Positions 42,241 to 51,107 of a DNA stretch of 64,000 bases are shown piece by piece (position 1 is the first letter of the stretch; every line of letters starts with the position of its first letter). This stretch comes from Streptomyces spiroverticillatus (GTDB lineage: Bacteria; Actinomycetota; Actinomycetes; Streptomycetales; Streptomycetaceae). Location of the stretch: positions 124,001-188,000 of the forward strand of contig BMUX01000013.1 of NCBI GenBank assembly GCA_014650415.1. Direction: 5' to 3'. The notes beneath the pieces were generated by a model that saw only the letters and a program-made list of their open reading frames with translations, had not been told where the DNA came from and searched no databases. The translations under genes were made by a program, and so were the position numbers.

Positions 42241-44084
42241 ATGTGCGGAATCAGCGGATGGATCTCGTACGACCGAGACCTGCGCGCCCACCGGCAGAGC
42301 ATCGACGCCATGACCGAGACCATGGACTGCCGCGGCCCCGACGACCGCGGCACCTGGGTGTCAGGACCTGCCGCCCTCGGCCACCGCAGGCTCGCCATCA
42401 TCGACCTGCCGGGCGGCCGCCAGCCCATGACGGTGGACACCCCGCACGGGACCGTCGCCGTCGTCTACTCCGGCGAGACCTACAACTTCACCGAACTCCG
42501 CGCCGAACTCACCGCACGCGGACACGAGTTCACCACCCACTCCGACACCGAGGTCGTCCTGCACGGCTACCTCGAATGGGGCGAGGAGGTCGCCTCCCGG
42601 CTCAACGGCATGTACGCCTTCGCGATCTGGGACGCCCGCACCCACAAGCTCGTCATGATCCGCGACCGGATGGGCATCAAGCCCTTCTACTACTACGAGA
42701 CCCCCGACGGCGTCCTCTTCGGCTCCGAGCCCAAGGCGATCCTCGCCAACCCGCTCGCCCGCCACGAGGTCGGCCTCGACGGCATCCGCGAACTGCTCGC
42801 CTTCGTCAAGACGCCCGGCCACGCCGTCTGGGAGGGCATGCACGAGGTCGAACCCGGCACCGTCGTCACCGTCTCGCGCACCGGCCTGCGCCGGCACGTC
42901 TACTGGGAGCTGACCTCCACCGAGCACACCGACGACCGCGACACCACCGTCGCCCACGTCCGTACGCTCATGGACGACATCGTCCGCCGCCAGCTCGTCG
43001 CCGACGTCCCCCTGTGCACCCTGCTCTCCGGCGGCCTCGACTCCTCCGCGATGACCGCGCTCGCGGCCCGGCAGCTCGCGCCGTCGGGGGAGCGGGTGCG
43101 CAGCTTCGCCGTCGACTTCGTCGGCCAGACCGAGAACTTCGTCGCCGACGAACTCCGCGGTACTCCCGACACCCCCTTCGTGCACGACGTGGCCCGCGCC
43201 TCCGGCACCGAGCACCAGGACATCGTCCTGGACTCGCACGCCCTCGCCGACCCCGAGGTCCGCGCCAAGGTGATCCGCGCCCGCGACCTGCCCATGGGCT
43301 TCGGCGACATGGACGCCTCGCTCTGCCTCCTCTTCAAGGCGATACGCGAACACTCCACCGTCGCCCTCTCCGGCGAGTCGGCGGACGAGGTCTTCGGCGG
43401 CTACCTCCAGTTCTCGACGAAGGGGCCCGCACCGGCAACACCTTCCCCTGGCTGGGACAGACCGGCCGCCACTTCGGCACCGACGACGACTCCGTCCTGA
43501 GCCCCGCCCTGGTCGAGACCCTCGACCTCGGCACATACGTCCAGGACAGCTACGCCACCGCCGCCTCCGGCATCCAACGCCTCGACTCCGACAGCGACTT
43601 CGAGTACCGGATGCGGCGCATGAGCCACCTCCACCTCACCCGCTTCGTGCGCGTCCTGCTGGACCGCAAGGACCGCGCCAGCATGGCCACCGGGCTCGAA
43701 GTCCGGGTCCCGTTCTGCGACCACCGCCTGGTGGAGTACGTGTACAACGCGCCGTGGGCCCTCAAGTCCTTCGACGGCCGCGAGAAGACCCTGCTGCGCG
43801 AGGCCACCGCCGACGTCCTGCCGAAGTCGGTGTACGACAGGGTCAAGAGCCCCTACCCCTCCACCCAGGACCCCAAGTACGCGCTCGCCCTCCAGGACCA
43901 CGCCAAGGACCTCCTCGCCGACCCCGGCCACCGGGTCTTCGACGTCGTCGACCGCGACCGGCTGCGCAGGGCGGCCGAGACGGCCTCCCCGCAGTCCACC
44001 ATGGCCTCCCGGCGCGGCCTCGAACTCGCCCTCGACCTCGCCCTGTGGCTGGACATGTACAAGCCGACCCTGACACTCTCTTGA
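42241..44084 (+). pseudogene. asnB: asparagine synthase (glutamine-hydrolysing) broken by a one-base frameshift
   Basis: Converts Asp and Gln to Asn. The start MCGISGWISYDRDL gives the N-terminal Cys nucleophile of the glutaminase; the synthetase domain has the ATP motif LLSGGLDSSAM and the SGESADEVFGGYLQF segment. At 43411-43415 the frame breaks: after GGYLQF the first frame runs to a stop at 43500, while the next frame carries on with DEGARTGNTFPWLGQTGR to a normal end at 44084. Adding one T in TTCTCGAC restores TTC-TTC-GAC and a ~614-residue AsnB. So it is a recent single-base deletion or a sequencing error. GGAGGAG precedes ATG 42241. marR follows on the same strand. Confidence 0.9.
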
Positions 44085-44112
44085 CCTGATCGTGGGGCGG
44101 AGGCGGGTTGAC

Positions 44113-44565
44113 GTGGGCACACCGGGGGCGGAAGTCCGAAGCAGGGAAATTCCCGACACGGACGTGCGGGACCTGGTGGTCTCCCTCCACCGCCTGCTGC
44201 GCAGCCTGCACCGCGCCGCCCCCGTCGGCCGCCTCCAGCCCACCCAGCTCATCGTGCTGTCCCTGCTGTACGAGAACAGCCCCGCCCGCATCGGCGAACT
44301 CGCCGCCAAGGTGCCCTGCTCCCAGCCCACCGCCACCGCGGCCGTCGCCGCCCTGGAGCACCGCGGTCTCGTACGCCGCGAACCCGACCCCACCGACGGG
44401 CGGGCCTCCTCGGTGCGGCTCACCGAGCAGGGCACCGGAACCCTGAGCGAGCTGGCCCGCGACGAGGCCGAGGACCTGGCCGCCCGGCTCGCCGCGCTCG
44501 ACGCGGACGAGGCCCGCGCGGTCGTGGCCTTGGCCCCGGTGCTGCGCAGGCTCGCCGAGGGCTGA
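44113..44565 (+). CDS. MarR-family transcriptional regulator
   Basis: 150 residues. Winged-helix core: LQPTQLIVLSLLYENSPARI, then ELAAKVPCSQPTATAAVAAL and REPDPTDGRASSVRLTEQG, the MarR wing. One Cys in PCSQP could sense oxidation. GGAGG (44099-44103) lies 9 nt before GTG 44113; GTG 44092 is an alternative. It follows asnB by 28 bp, so they may share a transcript. Target unknown. Confidence 0.86.
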   Translation: MGTPGAEVRSREIPDTDVRDLVVSLHRLLRSLHRAAPVGRLQPTQLIVLSLLYENSPARIGELAAKVPCSQPTATAAVAALEHRGLVRREPDPTDGRASSVRLTEQGTGTLSELARDEAEDLAARLAALDADEARAVVALAPVLRRLAEG

Positions 44566-44574
44566 GGTCCGCAC

Positions 44575-44629
44575 GTACGAGGAAGGCCCGGCGCCCCCCT
44601 TTGCACGGGGTGCCGGGCCCTCCTCGTAC
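44575..44629 (+). terminator. long bidirectional hairpin between marR and the aldehyde dehydrogenase
   Basis: GTACGAGGA (44575-44583) and GGCCCGGCGCCCC pair with GGGGTGCCGGGCC and TCCTCGTAC (44621-44629), a ~22-bp stem with small bulges. Confidence 0.92.
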
Positions 44630-44639
44630 AACGGCCGAA

Positions 44640-46121
44640 TCAGTAGGTGATGCAGGCCGAGTGCCACTCCGTGTAGAAGTCGAAGACCTCCGGCGAGCAC
44701 TCCGGCGGCCCGTACTGCGAGGCCTTCGACCCGACGTGCGGCAGGTGCGCGTACGCGCCGACACCCGGGCGATTGACGTGCAGCATGCCCGCCTCGAAGC
44801 GCTCGATGGCCTCGAACGCACGGGACTGCGAGGCGGTGAAGATGGTCCCCGACATGCCGTACTTCACCGAGTTGGAGATCTCCATCGCGTGGTCGAAACC
44901 GTCCGCGTCGATCACCGCGAGGACCGGCCCGAACACCTCCTCCTGCGCCAACTCGCTGTCCCACGCGGTGTGTACGACCGTCGGCTGGACGTAGCAGCCC
45001 TCCGGCAGGTCGTCCCGCACCTCGCGCTCGCCGCCGCACAGCACCTTGCCGCCCTCGCGCTGCGCCCCCGCTATCGCGTCCAGCGCGGCATCGAGCCGGG
45101 CGGTGTTGACCACCGGGCAGATCTTCGACTCCGGGTCGTCGCCGGGGCCCACCTTCAGCTCGCCGAGCCGGGCGATCAGCTTCTCCAGGAACTCGTCCCG
45201 CACGCTCACGTCCACCACCGCGCGGCTGGTGGCGCTGCACCGCTGCCCCGCCTGCCCGAACGCGCCCTTCACGACCGCGTCCACGGCCTTGTCGACATCG
45301 GCGTCGTCGCAGACGATGACGGCGTTCTTGCCGCCCAGCTCCAACTGCGTACGAAGAAGTCGATGGGCCCCGCCCGCGTGGATGGCCGTGCCCACCGGCA
45401 GCGAACCGGTGAAGCTGATGCCCGCCACCGCCGGATTCGCGACCAGCGCCTCACCGGCGGCCACGTCGCCCTGGATCAGGTTGAGCACCCCGCTGGGCAC
45501 CCCCGCCTGCTCGAAGACCTCCACCAGCAGCGCCGACGTCAGCGGCGTCAGCGGCGACGGCTTCAGGATCGCCGTGCACCCCGACAGCAGTGCGGGGGCG
45601 ACCTTCCACATCGGGATGGCGAAGGGGAAGTTCCACGGCGCGATCAGCGCGACCACACCGATCGCCTTGCGGAAGGTGAACGAGAAGGTGCGGTCGTCCT
45701 CGGCCGGGACCGTCACGCCCCCGAGCGTCCGCGCCTGCCCCGCCGTGAAGTCCAGGATGGCGCGCGCCCGTTCGACCTCGCCCCGCGCCTCGCCGAGCAG
45801 CTTGCCCTGCTCACGCGTGATGACGGCGGCGATCTCCTCCGCGCGCTCACCGAGGATCCGGCTCGCCTCGGTGAGGTAGACGGCCCGCTTGATCGGTCCG
45901 AGCCCCCGCCACGACGCCAGCGCCGCCGACGCCGCGTCCACCGCGTGGTCGACGTCCACCCCGCCCGACTCCGTGAACTCGCCGATCACGTCCGAGAAGT
46001 CGGCCGGATTGACGTTCTCCCGGGTCTGCCCGGACTCCGCCGCCACCCACTGTCCGTCGATGAAATTCAGCCGCAGGTGCGGTGCGGTCGCGTCTCGATT
46101 GCGCTCCACCACGGGTGCCAT
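44640..46121 (-). CDS. aldehyde dehydrogenase, candidate phosphonoacetaldehyde dehydrogenase
   Basis: 493 residues, NAD(P)-dependent. Motifs: IAPWNFPFAIPMWKVAPALL, ILKPSPLTPL (cofactor Lys), GISFTGSLPVG, the general-base Glu in LELGGKNAV, and catalytic Cys in GQAGQRCSATSR. It ends VFDFYTEWHSACITY. GGGGAAGG precedes the ATG at 46119-46121. Families close to it oxidise succinic, ketoglutaric or phosphonoacetaldehyde-type substrates, which sequence alone does not separate. Its distance (about 3 kb) from the phosphonate genes makes the phosphonate role only a suggestion. Confidence 0.88.
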   Translation of the reverse strand: MAPVVERNRDATAPHLRLNFIDGQWVAAESGQTRENVNPADFSDVIGEFTESGGVDVDHAVDAASAALASWRGLGPIKRAVYLTEASRILGERAEEIAAVITREQGKLLGEARGEVERARAILDFTAGQARTLGGVTVPAEDDRTFSFTFRKAIGVVALIAPWNFPFAIPMWKVAPALLSGCTAILKPSPLTPLTSALLVEVFEQAGVPSGVLNLIQGDVAAGEALVANPAVAGISFTGSLPVGTAIHAGGAHRLLRTQLELGGKNAVIVCDDADVDKAVDAVVKGAFGQAGQRCSATSRAVVDVSVRDEFLEKLIARLGELKVGPGDDPESKICPVVNTARLDAALDAIAGAQREGGKVLCGGEREVRDDLPEGCYVQPTVVHTAWDSELAQEEVFGPVLAVIDADGFDHAMEISNSVKYGMSGTIFTASQSRAFEAIERFEAGMLHVNRPGVGAYAHLPHVGSKASQYGPPECSPEVFDFYTEWHSACITY

Positions 46122-46136
46122 GCCTTCCCCTTCACT

Positions 46137-46175
46137 GGACCAAGCCGGCGCCGGCGCCGACCCCGGCGCCGGTCC
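46137..46175 (-). terminator. CCGGCGCCGG hairpin after the DUF2809 gene
   Basis: GGACC (46137-46141) with GGTCC (46171-46175) encloses CCGGCGCC/GGCGCCGG inverse repeats, 14 bp past the DUF2809 stop and before the dehydrogenase. Confidence 0.6.
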
Positions 46176-46188
46176 TGGCCAGGCTCGC

Positions 46189-46629
46189 TCAGGAGAGGGG
46201 CCCCGACAACGGCCGATTAGGGTATGCACCCGATAGCCGGGCCCTATCGCGCTTGAGCCACCACCGGTGCACCCCGTACGCCCCGGCCGCCCCGACGACG
46301 TACCAGAACAGATCCGGCGCGTTGAACGTCGACCCGAACACCAACCGCAACAGCCCACTGCGCGCACTCAACTGGGCCGGTACGGCAGTGAGTTGCCCGA
46401 ACTCCACCGCCCAGCTGATCCCGAGCGCCACCGCCGCAGCGACCACCGGCCGCCCCCGGGGCGCGACGGCCACCACGAGCGCGTACAGCAGGACGGTGTA
46501 CAGCGCGTCCCCGGCGTACTTCGCGAAGGAACCGGAGAAGACGGCCCGTACGCCGAGAGCGGCGGCGATGGTGATCGCCGCCGCTCCCAGCGCGTACAGC
46601 CGTACGCGCAACGCCCGTATGCCGCTCAA
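46189..46629 (-). CDS. DUF2809-type membrane protein
   Basis: 146 residues with four helices: YALGAAAITIAAALGVRAVF, LYTVLLYALVVAV, VVAAAVALGISWAVEFGQL and LFWYVVGAAGAYGVHRWW. The FGSTFNAPDLFWY motif is characteristic of DUF2809 (VanZ-like shape). I chose a TTG at 46627-46629 that overlaps the tesB stop (TTGA), with GGAAG upstream; a TTG at 46614 is possible. Function unknown. Confidence 0.75.
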   Translation of the reverse strand: MSGIRALRVRLYALGAAAITIAAALGVRAVFSGSFAKYAGDALYTVLLYALVVAVAPRGRPVVAAAVALGISWAVEFGQLTAVPAQLSARSGLLRLVFGSTFNAPDLFWYVVGAAGAYGVHRWWLKRDRARLSGAYPNRPLSGPLS

Positions 46630-47498
46630 TCGCCCAGCTTCCGGAACAGGCCCTCCTGCACCACCGACACCAGCAGCTGACCCTCGCGGTCGTAGATCCG
46701 GCCGCGGGCCAGGCCCCGGCCGCCCGTCGCGATCGGGGACTCCTGGTCGTACAGGAACCACTCGTCCGCCCGGAACGGACGGTGGAACCACATCGCGTGG
46801 TCGAGGGAGGCGATGTCGAAGTTGCGGGAGCCCCACAGCGGTTCGACGGGGAGACGGACCGCGTCAAGGAGGGTCGTGTCGCTCGCGTAGGCCAGGGCGC
46901 AGGTGTGGACGAGCTGGTCGTCGCCGAGGGGGCCCACCGCGCGCATCCACACGGCGCTGCGCGGCTCCGCGCCCTCGATCTCCTCGCGGGTCCAGCGCAG
47001 GCCGTCGACGTAACGGATGTCGAAGGGCTGGCGGCGGGCGATGCGCTCCAGGGCGTCCGGGAGGGTGCCCAGGTGGTCGCGGATCTCCTCGGAGACGGAG
47101 GGGAGCGACTCCGGGTCCGGGACCTCGCGGCGCGGCGGGAGCTGGTGCTCGATGCCGCCCTCCTCCGGCTTGTGGAAGGAGGCGGTGAGGTTGAAGATCG
47201 TGCGGCCCTGCTGGACGGCCGTCACCCGGCGGGTGGTGAAGGAACGCCCGTCGCGCACCCGCTCCACCTGGTAGACGATCGGCACACCGGGGCGGCCAGG
47301 ACGCAGGAAGTACGCGTGCAGGGAGTGCACCGGACGGTCGCCGTCCGTGGTGCGGCCCGCCGCGACCAGCGCCTGGCCCGCGACCTGCCCGCCGAACACC
47401 CGCTGGAGGTGTTCCTGCGGGCTGCGGCCGCGGAAGATGTTGACCTCGATCTGCTCCAGGTCGAGCAGGTCGACGAGTCTCTCGGCCGGGTTCGTCAT
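46626..47498 (-). CDS. tesB: acyl-CoA thioesterase II
   Basis: Hydrolyses acyl-CoAs to free acids, cytosolic, 290 residues, as expected for the double hot-dog fold. Blocks: RVFGGQVAGQALVAAGRT, VHSLHAYFLRPG, FNLTASFHKPE, LAYASDTTLL (catalytic Asp), SLDHAMWFHRPFRADEW and VSVVQEGLFR (catalytic Gln). ATG at 47496-47498 follows GGGGAACGA. It overlaps the DUF2809 start by 4 bp. Confidence 0.95.
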   Translation of the reverse strand: MTNPAERLVDLLDLEQIEVNIFRGRSPQEHLQRVFGGQVAGQALVAAGRTTDGDRPVHSLHAYFLRPGRPGVPIVYQVERVRDGRSFTTRRVTAVQQGRTIFNLTASFHKPEEGGIEHQLPPRREVPDPESLPSVSEEIRDHLGTLPDALERIARRQPFDIRYVDGLRWTREEIEGAEPRSAVWMRAVGPLGDDQLVHTCALAYASDTTLLDAVRLPVEPLWGSRNFDIASLDHAMWFHRPFRADEWFLYDQESPIATGGRGLARGRIYDREGQLLVSVVQEGLFRKLGD

Positions 47499-47532
47499 GT
47501 CGTTCCTCGTTCCCCTGATTCTCGTACGGGAT

Positions 47533-50046
47533 CTAGAGCTGGCCGACGGAGGTGACGCGCACGACCGCCCGCGCCTCCTCGTCGGATGCCGCGAGGTCGA
47601 CCTCGGCGCTGATGCCCCAGTCGTGGTCGCCCGCCGGGTCGGCGAAGATCTGCCGGACCTTCCACAGTCCGTGCGCCGTGTCCTCCTCGATGATCAGGAG
47701 CTTGGGGCCGCGCGCGTCCGGGCCCGTGCCCAGGTCGTCGTGCTCGTCCCAGTACCCGTCCATCGCCTCGCCCCACGCGTCCTCGTCCCAGCCGGACTCC
47801 GCGTCCAGCTCGCCGAGCGCGTGCACGTTGTCCAGCGCGGCCAGCTCCACCCGGCGGAACATGGCGTTGCGGACCAGGACCCGGAAGGCCCGCGCGTTCG
47901 CCGTGACCGGCTTGACCTGGTCGGCCTTCTCCTGCGCCTGCTCGGCCGTCTCCACCTCGGGGTTCGCGAGCTGCTCCCACTCGTCCAGGAGCGAGGAGTC
48001 GACCTGGCGGACCAGCTCGCCGAGCCAGGCGATGAGGTCCTCGAGGTCCTCCGACTTGAGGTCGTCGGGGATGGTGTGCTCCAGGGCCTTGTACGCGCTC
48101 GCCAGGTAGCGCAGCACGATGCCCTCGGTGCGCGCCAGTTCGTAGTGCGAGGTGAACTCGGCGAAGGTCATGGCCCGTTCGTACATGTCACGGATGACCG
48201 ACTTGGGCGAGACCGGGTGGTCGCCGACCCACGGGTGGCTCTTCTTGTACACGTTGTACGCGTGCCACAGCAGCTCTTCGAGGGGCTTGGGGTAGGTCAC
48301 CTCCTGGAGGCGCTCCATCCGCTCCTCGTACTCCATGCCGTCGGCCTTCATCTGGCCGACGGCCTCGCCGCGCGCCTTGTTCTGCTGGGCGCCCAGGATC
48401 TGCCGGGGGTCGTCGAGGGTCGACTCGACGACGGAGACCATGTCGAGTGCGTACGACGGCGACTCGGGGTCCAGCAGGTCGAAGGCGGCCAGCGCGAACG
48501 TCGACAGCGGCTGGTTGAGCGCGAAGTCCTGCTGGAGGTCGACGGTCAGCCGTACGATCCGGCCCTCGGCGTCGGGAGTGTCGAGCTGCTCCACCACACC
48601 GCCGTCGAGCAGCGAGCGGTAGATGGCGATGGCCCGGCGGATGTGCCGGAGCTGCGCCTTGCGGGGCTCGTGGTTGTCCTCAAGGAGGTGGCGCATCGCC
48701 TCGAAGGCGTTGCCGGGGCGCGCGATCACCGAGAGCAGCATGGTGTGCGTGACGCGGAAACGGCTGGTCAGCGGCTCGGGGTCGGAGCCGATCAGCTTGT
48801 CGAAAGTCGACTCCGACCAGGCGACGAAGCCCTCGGGCGCCTTCTTGCGGACCACCTTGCGGCGCTTCTTCGGGTCGTCGCCCGCCTTGGCGAGCGCCTT
48901 CTCGTTCTCGACCACGTGCTCGGGGGCCTGCGCGACGACGAAGCCCGCCGTGTCGAAGCCCGCCCGGCCGGCCCGGCCGGCGATCTGGTGGAACTCCCGG
49001 GCGCGCAGCGTGCGGACGCGCGTGCCGTCGTACTTCGTCAGCGCCGTGAAGAGCACCGTACGGATCGGTACGTTGACGCCGACGCCGAGCGTGTCCGTAC
49101 CGCAGATGACCTTCAGCAGACCGGCCTGCGCCAGCTTCTCCACCAGGCGGCGGTACTTCGGCAGCATGCCCGCGTGGTGCACGCCGATGCCGTGGCGGAC
49201 GTACCGGGAGAGGTTCTGGCCGAACTTGGTGGTGAAGCGGAAGTTGCCGATCAGGTCGGCGATCTTCTCCTTCTCCTCCTTGGAGCACATGTTGATGCTC
49301 ATCAGCGACTGCGCCCGCTCGACGGCCGCCGCCTGCGTGAAGTGCACGATGTAGACCGGCGACTGCCGGGTGTCGAGCAGCTCGGTGAGCGTCTCGGTGA
49401 TCGGCGTCATCCGGTACTCGTACGACAGCGGGACGGGGCGCGTGGCGGAGCGTACGACAGCCGTGGGACGGCCCGTCCGGCGCGTGAGGTCCTTCTCGAA
49501 CATCGAAACGTCGCCGAGCGTGGCCGACATCAGGATGAACTGCGCCTGCGGCAGCTCCAGGATCGGGATCTGCCAGGCCCAGCCGCGGTCCGCCTCCGCG
49601 TAGAAGTGGAACTCGTCCATCACGACCTGGCCGATGTCGGCGTCCTTGCCGTCGCGCAGCGCGATCGAGGCCAGCACCTCGGCCGTGCAGGCGATGACCG
49701 GGGCGTCCGCGTTCACCGAGGCGTCGCCGGTGAGCATGCCGACGTTCTCGGTGCCGAAGAGCTTGCAGAGGTCGAAGAACTTCTCCGAGACCAGCGCCTT
49801 GATCGGCGCGGTGTAGAAGGTGACCTTGTCCTGGGCCAGCGCCGTGAAGTGCGCACCCGCCGCGACCAGGCTCTTTCCGGAGCCGGTGGGCGTGGAAAGG
49901 ATCACGTTCGCGCCCGTGACCACCTCCATCAGCGCCTCTTCCTGCGCCGGGTAGAGGGCGATGCCCTCGCCCTGGGCCCAGGTCGAGAAGGCCTCGAAGA
50001 GGGTGTCGGGGTCGGCGTTCGGCGGGAGCTGATCGATAAGGGTCAC
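47533..50046 (-). CDS. DEAD/DEAH-box Ski2-like RNA helicase with DUF3516
   Basis: 837 residues. Helicase motifs in order: Q-like YPAQEEAL, Walker A TPTGSGKSL, MDEFHFY (DEVH-like), SATLG, VGVHHAGMLPKYR, GTDTLGVGVN and HQIAGRAGRAGFD. The C-terminal half is DUF3516, an actinobacterial extension with RNA-processing links. GTG 50046 has GGGGG just upstream. Two-domain Ski2-like helicases unwind structured RNA; the physiological RNA is unknown. Divergent from the YdjM gene. Confidence 0.92.
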   Translation of the reverse strand: MTLIDQLPPNADPDTLFEAFSTWAQGEGIALYPAQEEALMEVVTGANVILSTPTGSGKSLVAAGAHFTALAQDKVTFYTAPIKALVSEKFFDLCKLFGTENVGMLTGDASVNADAPVIACTAEVLASIALRDGKDADIGQVVMDEFHFYAEADRGWAWQIPILELPQAQFILMSATLGDVSMFEKDLTRRTGRPTAVVRSATRPVPLSYEYRMTPITETLTELLDTRQSPVYIVHFTQAAAVERAQSLMSINMCSKEEKEKIADLIGNFRFTTKFGQNLSRYVRHGIGVHHAGMLPKYRRLVEKLAQAGLLKVICGTDTLGVGVNVPIRTVLFTALTKYDGTRVRTLRAREFHQIAGRAGRAGFDTAGFVVAQAPEHVVENEKALAKAGDDPKKRRKVVRKKAPEGFVAWSESTFDKLIGSDPEPLTSRFRVTHTMLLSVIARPGNAFEAMRHLLEDNHEPRKAQLRHIRRAIAIYRSLLDGGVVEQLDTPDAEGRIVRLTVDLQQDFALNQPLSTFALAAFDLLDPESPSYALDMVSVVESTLDDPRQILGAQQNKARGEAVGQMKADGMEYEERMERLQEVTYPKPLEELLWHAYNVYKKSHPWVGDHPVSPKSVIRDMYERAMTFAEFTSHYELARTEGIVLRYLASAYKALEHTIPDDLKSEDLEDLIAWLGELVRQVDSSLLDEWEQLANPEVETAEQAQEKADQVKPVTANARAFRVLVRNAMFRRVELAALDNVHALGELDAESGWDEDAWGEAMDGYWDEHDDLGTGPDARGPKLLIIEEDTAHGLWKVRQIFADPAGDHDWGISAEVDLAASDEEARAVVRVTSVGQL

Positions 50047-50207
50047 GCCCCCATCTTGCCCGGTGCGCTCCCGGATCGGGGAACCGGAGGGTATGCACAA
50101 GATCATCCCGGATAGGGTGACGGGTCAGCCCATCGGCGGCCGGGTCTCAACTCGGCCGCGCCAGGGAAGAGATGGGGGAACACGCAGCAAATGGGGCGGG
50201 TACGACC

Positions 50208-50999
50208 ATGATGGGACCGGCGCACTCACTGTCGGGAGCGGCCGCCTGGCTCGGAGTGGGAGCCGCGGCAGCCGCGGCCGGCCACGCGATGCCCTGGCCG
50301 GTGCTCGTCGTCGGCGCACTGATCTGTGCGGGGGCGGCGCTCGCCCCCGACCTCGACCACAAGTCGGCGACCATCTCGCGCGCCTTCGGACCGATCTCCC
50401 GGCTGCTCTGCGAGATCGTCGACAAACTGTCGTACGCCGTCTACAAGGCGACCCGCACCAAGAAGGACCCGCGCCGCACCGGCGGACACCGCACCCTCAC
50501 CCACACCTGGGTGTGGGCCGTGGCCGTCGGCGCGGGCTGCTCGGCGGCGGCCATATGGGGCGGGCGCTGGGCGGTGCTGGCGATCCTCTTCGTGCACCTG
50601 GTGCTCGCGGTGGAGGGCCTGCTGTGGCGGGCCGCCCGGGTCTCCAGCGACGTCCTGGTGTGGCTGCTGGGCGCGACCAGCGCCTGGATCCTGGGGGGCG
50701 TGCTGGACAAGCCGGGCAACGGCGCGAGCTGGCTGTTCGAGGCCCCCGGCCAGGAGTACCTGTGGCTGGGCCTGCCGATCGTCCTGGGCGCGCTGGTGCA
50801 CGACATCGGGGACGCGCTGACCGTCTCCGGCTGCCCGATCCTGTGGCCCATCCCCATCGCGGGCAAGCGGTGGTACCCGCTGGGGCCGCCGAAGCCGATG
50901 CGGTTCCGGGCCGGGAGCTGGGTGGAGCTGAAGGTGCTGATGCCGGTGTTCATGCTGGCCGGGGGCGTGGGCGGGGCGGCGGCGCTGGGCTTCATCTGA
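50208..50999 (+). CDS. YdjM-family metal-dependent hydrolase, membrane protein
   Basis: 263 residues with about six hydrophobic segments. Conserved acid/His motifs of the family: the N-terminal HSLSGAAAW, APDLDHKSATISRAFGP, GGHRTLTHTWVWA and VHDIGDALTVSGCPILWP, likely a metal site facing the membrane. The family is named from LexA-regulated YdjM of E. coli; its reaction is unknown. ATG 50208 (MMGPAHS) matches homologues as I recall them; ATG 50172 adds 12 residues and is possible. Confidence 0.87.
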   Translation: MMGPAHSLSGAAAWLGVGAAAAAAGHAMPWPVLVVGALICAGAALAPDLDHKSATISRAFGPISRLLCEIVDKLSYAVYKATRTKKDPRRTGGHRTLTHTWVWAVAVGAGCSAAAIWGGRWAVLAILFVHLVLAVEGLLWRAARVSSDVLVWLLGATSAWILGGVLDKPGNGASWLFEAPGQEYLWLGLPIVLGALVHDIGDALTVSGCPILWPIPIAGKRWYPLGPPKPMRFRAGSWVELKVLMPVFMLAGGVGGAAALGFI

Positions 51000-51007
51000 C
51001 CCCGTAC

Positions 51008-51049
51008 CGAAAAGGGGCCGCCCGGGGATGCCCGGACGGCCCCTTTTCG
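51008..51049 (+). terminator. strong hairpin after the YdjM gene
   Basis: CGAAAAGGGGCCG (51008-51020) pairs with CGGCCCCTTTTCG (51037-51049), with an inner CCGGG/CCCGG stem; it ends in a T-rich arm like a classic intrinsic terminator. Confidence 0.93.
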
Positions 51050-51107
51050 CACGTCAGGGGCGGGTGTACGTTCTGGCCAGTGCACCTTCCACGAAAGGCA
51101 GTGACAC

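Noticed and set aside
46189..46836. A longer VanZ/DUF2809 protein starting at 46836
   Set aside because: The extra N-terminus is a Pro/Arg-rich shadow of tesB; the TTG overlapping the tesB stop fits better.
50101..50171. SOS box upstream of the YdjM-like gene (family is LexA-regulated in E. coli)
   Set aside because: No GAACNNNNGTTC-type motif is visible between the helicase and this gene.
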